26,314 nucleotides of DNA from JBFEYJ01 sp041563315 (GTDB lineage Bacteria; Pseudomonadota; Gammaproteobacteria; Thiohalomonadales; Thiohalomonadaceae): assembly GCA_041563315.1 (NCBI GenBank), contig JBFFNE010000036.1, positions 1-26,314 of the forward strand, given 5' to 3'. Below the pieces are notes generated by a model that did no database searches, was not told the origin of the DNA, and was given only the letters and a program-made list of their open reading frames with translations. This document shows positions 23,221 through 26,314 of this stretch, piece after piece. A program made the translations under genes and the position numbers. Position 1 is the first letter of the stretch, and every line of letters starts with the position of its first letter.

Positions 23221-24855
23221 TTACTCCTGCACTGCACGTTTGCGGCGATGTTGCCGTAGACCGTCGTAGTCGGAATCGTCGTCGAACTTGGCGCACTCGG
23301 GAAACAGCATCGGGCTTTTGAGTTCCATCGGCATGCTGGAGATAGTCAGCTCCCGGCGTAGGCGGCTGAGATGCTCCAGCGAGACTTGCTTGTGTCCCTT
23401 GCCGTGGCGCTGCTCGGCGGCATGGGCGCCGGCGCGGCGGCCAAAGCTGATGATCTCCAGCAGGGCATTGCCCATGATGCGGTTCTTGCCATGAATACCG
23501 CCGCTGGCCTCACCCACACAGTAGAGGCCGGGCACCGTGGTCAGACCCTTCTCGTCGATCACCACGCCACCGTTCTGGTAGTGCAGAGTGGGGTAGATAA
23601 GCAGCGGCGACTGACTGGGGTCGATACCGGCCTTCTTGCCCAGGTTGAGCAGTTTGGGAAAGCGCTTTTGCAGGATCCCCGGATTGCGCAGCTCGAGCCC
23701 TGGGGTGTCTAGCCAGACCCCGACGGATTCGTCACTGACATGGACTCCACGGCCTTCCGCACACTCCTTGAGGATCGCAGCGGCCACCACATCGCGGGGT
23801 GAAAGCTCGTCGACGAAGCGCTCCCCAAAGCCATTGAGCAGATAGGTGCCAGCCGAGCGTACTCCCTCGGTGATCAGGGTGCCGGCCAGGTGGTGCGGGT
23901 GGGCCAGGCCAGTGGGGTGGTACTGGAAAGAATCGAGCTCACGCAGTTTTGCGCCGAGGCGGTAGGAGAGGATCAAACCATCGCCGGTGGCACCAAAATG
24001 GTTGGAGGTGGGGAAGCCGTTGAGGTGCATGCGGCCAATGCCACCGGTGGCGATGATCACCGACTTGGCCACCACCTGCACGTAGCTGCAATTCTTCAGG
24101 TTGGAGAGTACCGCCCCGGCGCAGTGGCCCGATTCGTTCGCCAGCAGCTCCACCGCGGGGCTGTAGTCCCATACATCGATATCACTGTTTTGCACCGCCT
24201 CGCGCAGCACCCGCATCATCTCCAGCCCGGTGTAGTCACGGTAGTAGCAAACGCGGTTAGCGGAGGTACCACCGGCACGGCGGGTCAGCAGGTCGCCGAA
24301 GTCGTCCAGGTCGAACTGCATGCCTTGCTGGATCAGCCAGCGGATCACGTCCGGCCCGTCCATCACCATGCTGGCGACGAGGTTGCGATCCGCCTCGCCA
24401 TGGCCGGCCTTGATGGTGTCGTTAAAATGCAGCTGCGGTGTGTCGTTCTTGTCGATCGACGCCTGGATGCCGCCCTCGGCCATCACCGTGTTGCTATCGC
24501 CAAGTCGCAGCTTGGTCGCCAGGATCACATTAGCACCGGCATTGGCCGCCACCAGTGCGGCGGCACATCCGGCACCGCCGCCACCGATGACCAGGACATC
24601 GGTCTCTACCACCGGGGCGCCGGCCAGATCCGCTTCATCGATGCGGGCGTCCGCCTGCAACAGGTCGGCCAGCTGGCGATGGCACTGTTCGCCGCTGTTG
24701 GGGCCGACCTTGAGCGTGGTAATGGTATCCGCGCGATGGTCCGGGTGGAATGCATGCAGCAGGGCATCGCGGTCTTCGGGCTGGCGCTCAAGCGGACGCT
24801 CTGCCTGCGCCCGGTAGCTTGCCAATGCCTTTTTGTAAGGAATGCCGCTTGTCAT
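23221..24855 (-). CDS. frdA: Soluble fumarate reductase/succinate dehydrogenase-type flavoprotein
   Basis: FAD-containing catalytic subunit interconverting fumarate and succinate. After an unusual N-terminal extension of about 85 residues comes the Rossmann motif VIGGGGAGCAAA (89-100), AEGGIQAS (127-134), QYHPTG (311-316) with H313, ERFVDELSPRDVV (345-357) with R354, LHYQNGG (424-430) with H425, and GKNRIMGNALLE (456-467) with R459, all expected around the substrate. The His that covalently binds FAD in membrane FrdA/SdhA (SHT motif) is Asn122 here (SNT), so FAD is probably non-covalent. The 544-residue chain has a short C-terminal region compared with quinone-linked enzymes. It starts 10 bp after frdB with GAGGG nine bases upstream. 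No membrane-anchor gene follows; the NuoF-like gene takes that place. L-aspartate oxidase is related, but the iron-sulfur partner argues against it. Confidence 0.9.
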   Translation of the reverse strand: MTSGIPYKKALASYRAQAERPLERQPEDRDALLHAFHPDHRADTITTLKVGPNSGEQCHRQLADLLQADARIDEADLAGAPVVETDVLVIGGGGAGCAAALVAANAGANVILATKLRLGDSNTVMAEGGIQASIDKNDTPQLHFNDTIKAGHGEADRNLVASMVMDGPDVIRWLIQQGMQFDLDDFGDLLTRRAGGTSANRVCYYRDYTGLEMMRVLREAVQNSDIDVWDYSPAVELLANESGHCAGAVLSNLKNCSYVQVVAKSVIIATGGIGRMHLNGFPTSNHFGATGDGLILSYRLGAKLRELDSFQYHPTGLAHPHHLAGTLITEGVRSAGTYLLNGFGERFVDELSPRDVVAAAILKECAEGRGVHVSDESVGVWLDTPGLELRNPGILQKRFPKLLNLGKKAGIDPSQSPLLIYPTLHYQNGGVVIDEKGLTTVPGLYCVGEASGGIHGKNRIMGNALLEIISFGRRAGAHAAEQRHGKGHKQVSLEHLSRLRRELTISSMPMELKSPMLFPECAKFDDDSDYDGLRQHRRKRAVQE

Positions 24856-24865
24856 GATGGAACCC

Positions 24866-25528
24866 TCAGCCCTCGCCCTTGTTAGTCTGACTGTTGACAG
24901 CCTCTATATCGATGCCGAGCTCACCCTGGCGCAGTTTCTCCAGGCGGTTGATCAGGTTGGATGGGCGGATATGGAAATAGGCCGTGACGCGGCGGGCAAA
25001 CAGCCCGACATGGTTGGGAGCGATCTCCTCGGGACAACCGGTCATACACAGATTGCACATAATGCACTCGACAAACAGCTCGCTGGCTTCACGAAAACGC
25101 CCCTTGCTTGCCAGCTCTACCCCCAGCTCTACATTGATACCCTTGGGGCAGGCCGTATGACAGCCACCGCAGTGGCGGCAGTGGCTTGCCTCTGGAAAGA
25201 TGCGATGAAACTGCCCCTGCACATCCCAGGAGTTCTTGATGTCGTCGAGTTGGTAGTGGTGGTGCGTGGGGTTGGGGAAGACCAGGAACAGCACCTGCAT
25301 CCCTTCCTCCACCAGGGTCTGGCAACCCAGCTCCATGCTGACCCCATCGGTGTCGGTACGGCGTACCAGCACGCGACAGGAGCCGCACACGCCTTCTAGG
25401 CAACCGACTCCCTTGACCCGCGGGTAACCGGCATACCACAGTGCCTGGATCACCGACAGGGAGGAGGGGGCCTGAATGGCCTTGCCGTCAATGACGACAT
25501 TAACGAGTTGCTGGGTCTCTGCGCTCAT
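24866..25528 (-). CDS. frdB: Iron-sulfur subunit with [2Fe-2S] and two [4Fe-4S] motifs (FrdB/TfrB/HdrC-like)
   Basis: A 220-residue electron-transfer subunit. The N-terminal ferredoxin fold has C43-C48-C51-C69 for a [2Fe-2S] cluster. The C-terminal helical part has C117-C120-C123-C127 and C155-C158-C161-C165, both CxxCxxCxxxCP, so two [4Fe-4S] clusters are expected instead of the [4Fe-4S]/[3Fe-4S] pair of quinone-reactive SdhB/FrdB. That arrangement resembles thiol:fumarate reductase TfrB and HdrC/GlpC-type proteins and fits a soluble enzyme that does not reduce quinone. I chose the ATG at 25528, starting MSAETQQL; a TTG five codons upstream is also in frame, and neither has a strong Shine-Dalgarno. 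It is the first gene of a tight three-gene operon. Confidence 0.88.
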   Translation of the reverse strand: MSAETQQLVNVVIDGKAIQAPSSLSVIQALWYAGYPRVKGVGCLEGVCGSCRVLVRRTDTDGVSMELGCQTLVEEGMQVLFLVFPNPTHHHYQLDDIKNSWDVQGQFHRIFPEASHCRHCGGCHTACPKGINVELGVELASKGRFREASELFVECIMCNLCMTGCPEEIAPNHVGLFARRVTAYFHIRPSNLINRLEKLRQGELGIDIEAVNSQTNKGEG

Positions 25529-25632
25529 TCTTCGTGGTACCAAAAATCGTCTGGCCGGCAGTATGCTGTCACACCAATGGCCTGAAAAACCTTTTTTTAT
25601 ATGTGGTCACGATTGCGTGATAAAGCCGACGC

Positions 25633-25663
25633 ATTGTACCCAAACCGAACATGGAATTCTCAA
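25633..25663 (-). promoter_or_regulatory. Candidate sigma-70 promoter of the frd operon
   Basis: The minus strand has TTGAGA (25658-25663) and TACAAT (25633-25638), each one base from consensus, separated by 19 bases. They lie about 105 bases upstream of the chosen frdB start in an AT-rich stretch. The spacer is longer than the ideal 17. Confidence 0.4.
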
Positions 25664-26165
25664 TTTTCTAAGAAATAATTTGTTCTATGTGTTTGTCTTT
25701 ACTCGAAAAATTACCAAGTAAAATAGTATGGTATCTGGTGTAGGTAGGCGAGATAAATGAGTTCATCGTGTGGATGAATAGGTTGTGATGGCATTCATTT
25801 TTTAGCAGAAAAGGAGCGAACGACGGGCGAATGATGGTAGTCAAACCAGTGAGTTTCGTGGTTTTTGGGATGTTTGGTGTTCCGGGGTTCGCTCTAGGTG
25901 CCTTCAGGTGTGGTGTGGGTGATTGGCGAGTTACGTGTGGGTATACCTCGACGATGAAGCAGCCATCTGGTCGTTCGTTGCCGCGAAAGGCCTTCAAAGC
26001 ATCCTCTGCCTTGCCCTCCTACACAACACCAATCACCGCATTGACTACCCAGTACCGAAGCCAACCGCGATGAGTTCTACCAGATGCAGAGCAGGTTGTA
26101 GAGGGTGAAGAACCGGGGGGCATCCTCTCGGTCATTGGTTTCGTAACACCTCTGCACCGCTAACC
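25664..26165. other. Stretch without a convincing gene, strongly G/T-biased on the plus strand
   Basis: Nothing recognisable is encoded here. About 25731-25930 is poor in C and rich in G and T on the plus strand, unlike the flanking genes. Overlapping open frames exist on both strands (minus 25668-25997 and plus 25831-26073, 25923-26108), but none shows a family motif or a good ribosome-binding site. Near 26090-26150 a short minus frame reads YETNDREDAPRFFTLYNLL, which looks protein-like and may be a gene remnant. Confidence 0.4.
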
Positions 26166-26314
26166 CTATTTCCCCACCGCACAGATATTCTTTCCCAGCT
26201 CCAGTTCCTGTGCCCTGCGTTCATCAGGGCTGGCGAGTCCGGCATTGGCCCGCTTGATCTCGATATAGGCTTCGGGAAACTCCGGCAGGCTCGACAGCAC
26301 ATAGTCGATGAAGG
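26166..26314 (-). CDS. C-terminal end of a cytoplasmic protein, possibly an MBL-fold metallohydrolase (partial)
   Basis: An open minus frame enters from the right edge and stops at TAG (26166-26168), giving 49 residues that start FIDYVLSSLPEFPEAY and end ELELGKNICAVGK. Base composition matches the other coding regions and the sequence is soluble and well formed. The ending resembles tails I associate with metallo-beta-lactamase-fold hydrolases of the persulfide dioxygenase type, but no catalytic motif lies in this fragment, so the function is a guess. The existence of the gene is more secure than its identity. Confidence 0.6.
   Translation of the reverse strand, partial: FIDYVLSSLPEFPEAYIEIKRANAGLASPDERRAQELELGKNICAVGK

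Noticed and set aside
23890..24885. 331-codon plus-strand open frame
   Set aside because: It lies antisense to the well-supported flavoprotein gene and encodes His/Val-rich sequence without recognisable motifs.
25668..25997. 109-codon minus open frame upstream of the frd operon
   Set aside because: It has Pro/Thr-rich sequence of no known family, no good start signal, overlaps the candidate promoter region and competes with equally poor frames on the other strand.

Overview
The window is almost entirely one strand (minus) of central-carbon and redox genes from what looks like a Gammaproteobacterium, plausibly a chemoautotrophic sulfur oxidiser or symbiont. That affiliation is inference from gene content (2-oxoglutarate:ferredoxin oxidoreductase, Rnf, an NADH-linked soluble fumarate reductase, class I fumarase, malate dehydrogenase) and from enterobacterial/pseudomonad-style intergenic repeats. 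No rRNA, tRNA, CRISPR array, integrase or intact insertion sequence is visible.

Reading along the direction of transcription (high to low coordinates): a partial gene enters at the right edge (26314-26166), followed by about 620 bp without a recognisable gene. A three-gene operon then runs 25528-21967: an iron-sulfur subunit (frdB-like), a flavoprotein (frdA-like) and a NuoF-like NADH-binding subunit. After a 420 bp regulatory gap a long gene train begins: korA and korB; an 833-residue PFOR-related iron-sulfur protein; rnfB; a 1524-residue PFOR-like protein with degenerate active site; rnfC, rnfD, rnfG, rnfE, rnfA; a small Cys-rich membrane protein; and mdh. Next come a large membrane protein that joins a signal-peptidase-II-like domain to a nucleotide-cyclase domain, and a class I fumarase. 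The tail of a plus-strand gene may occupy the first 64 bases.

Together the enzymes cover oxaloacetate to malate (Mdh), malate to fumarate (Fum), fumarate to succinate (Frd with NADH input), and succinyl-CoA to 2-oxoglutarate (KorAB with reduced ferredoxin). Rnf couples NADH/ferredoxin electron exchange to an ion gradient. This is the C4-to-C5 arm of a reductive TCA cycle, although every step except perhaps Frd could also run oxidatively. Succinyl-CoA synthetase, citrate cleavage and true pyruvate synthase are not in the window.

The most unusual content is a pair of paralogous proteins built on the pyruvate:ferredoxin oxidoreductase (PFOR) scaffold, placed on either side of rnfB between korAB and rnfCDGEA. 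Both appear to have lost the thiamine-diphosphate site; the large one keeps two ferredoxin-type clusters and the smaller one has gained its own C-terminal ferredoxin domain. They look like electron-transfer or docking proteins linking KorAB to Rnf. The second unusual gene is the LspA-like/cyclase fusion. Several gaps inside the train hold short inverted-repeat elements of different families, three of which abut the stop codon of the upstream gene.
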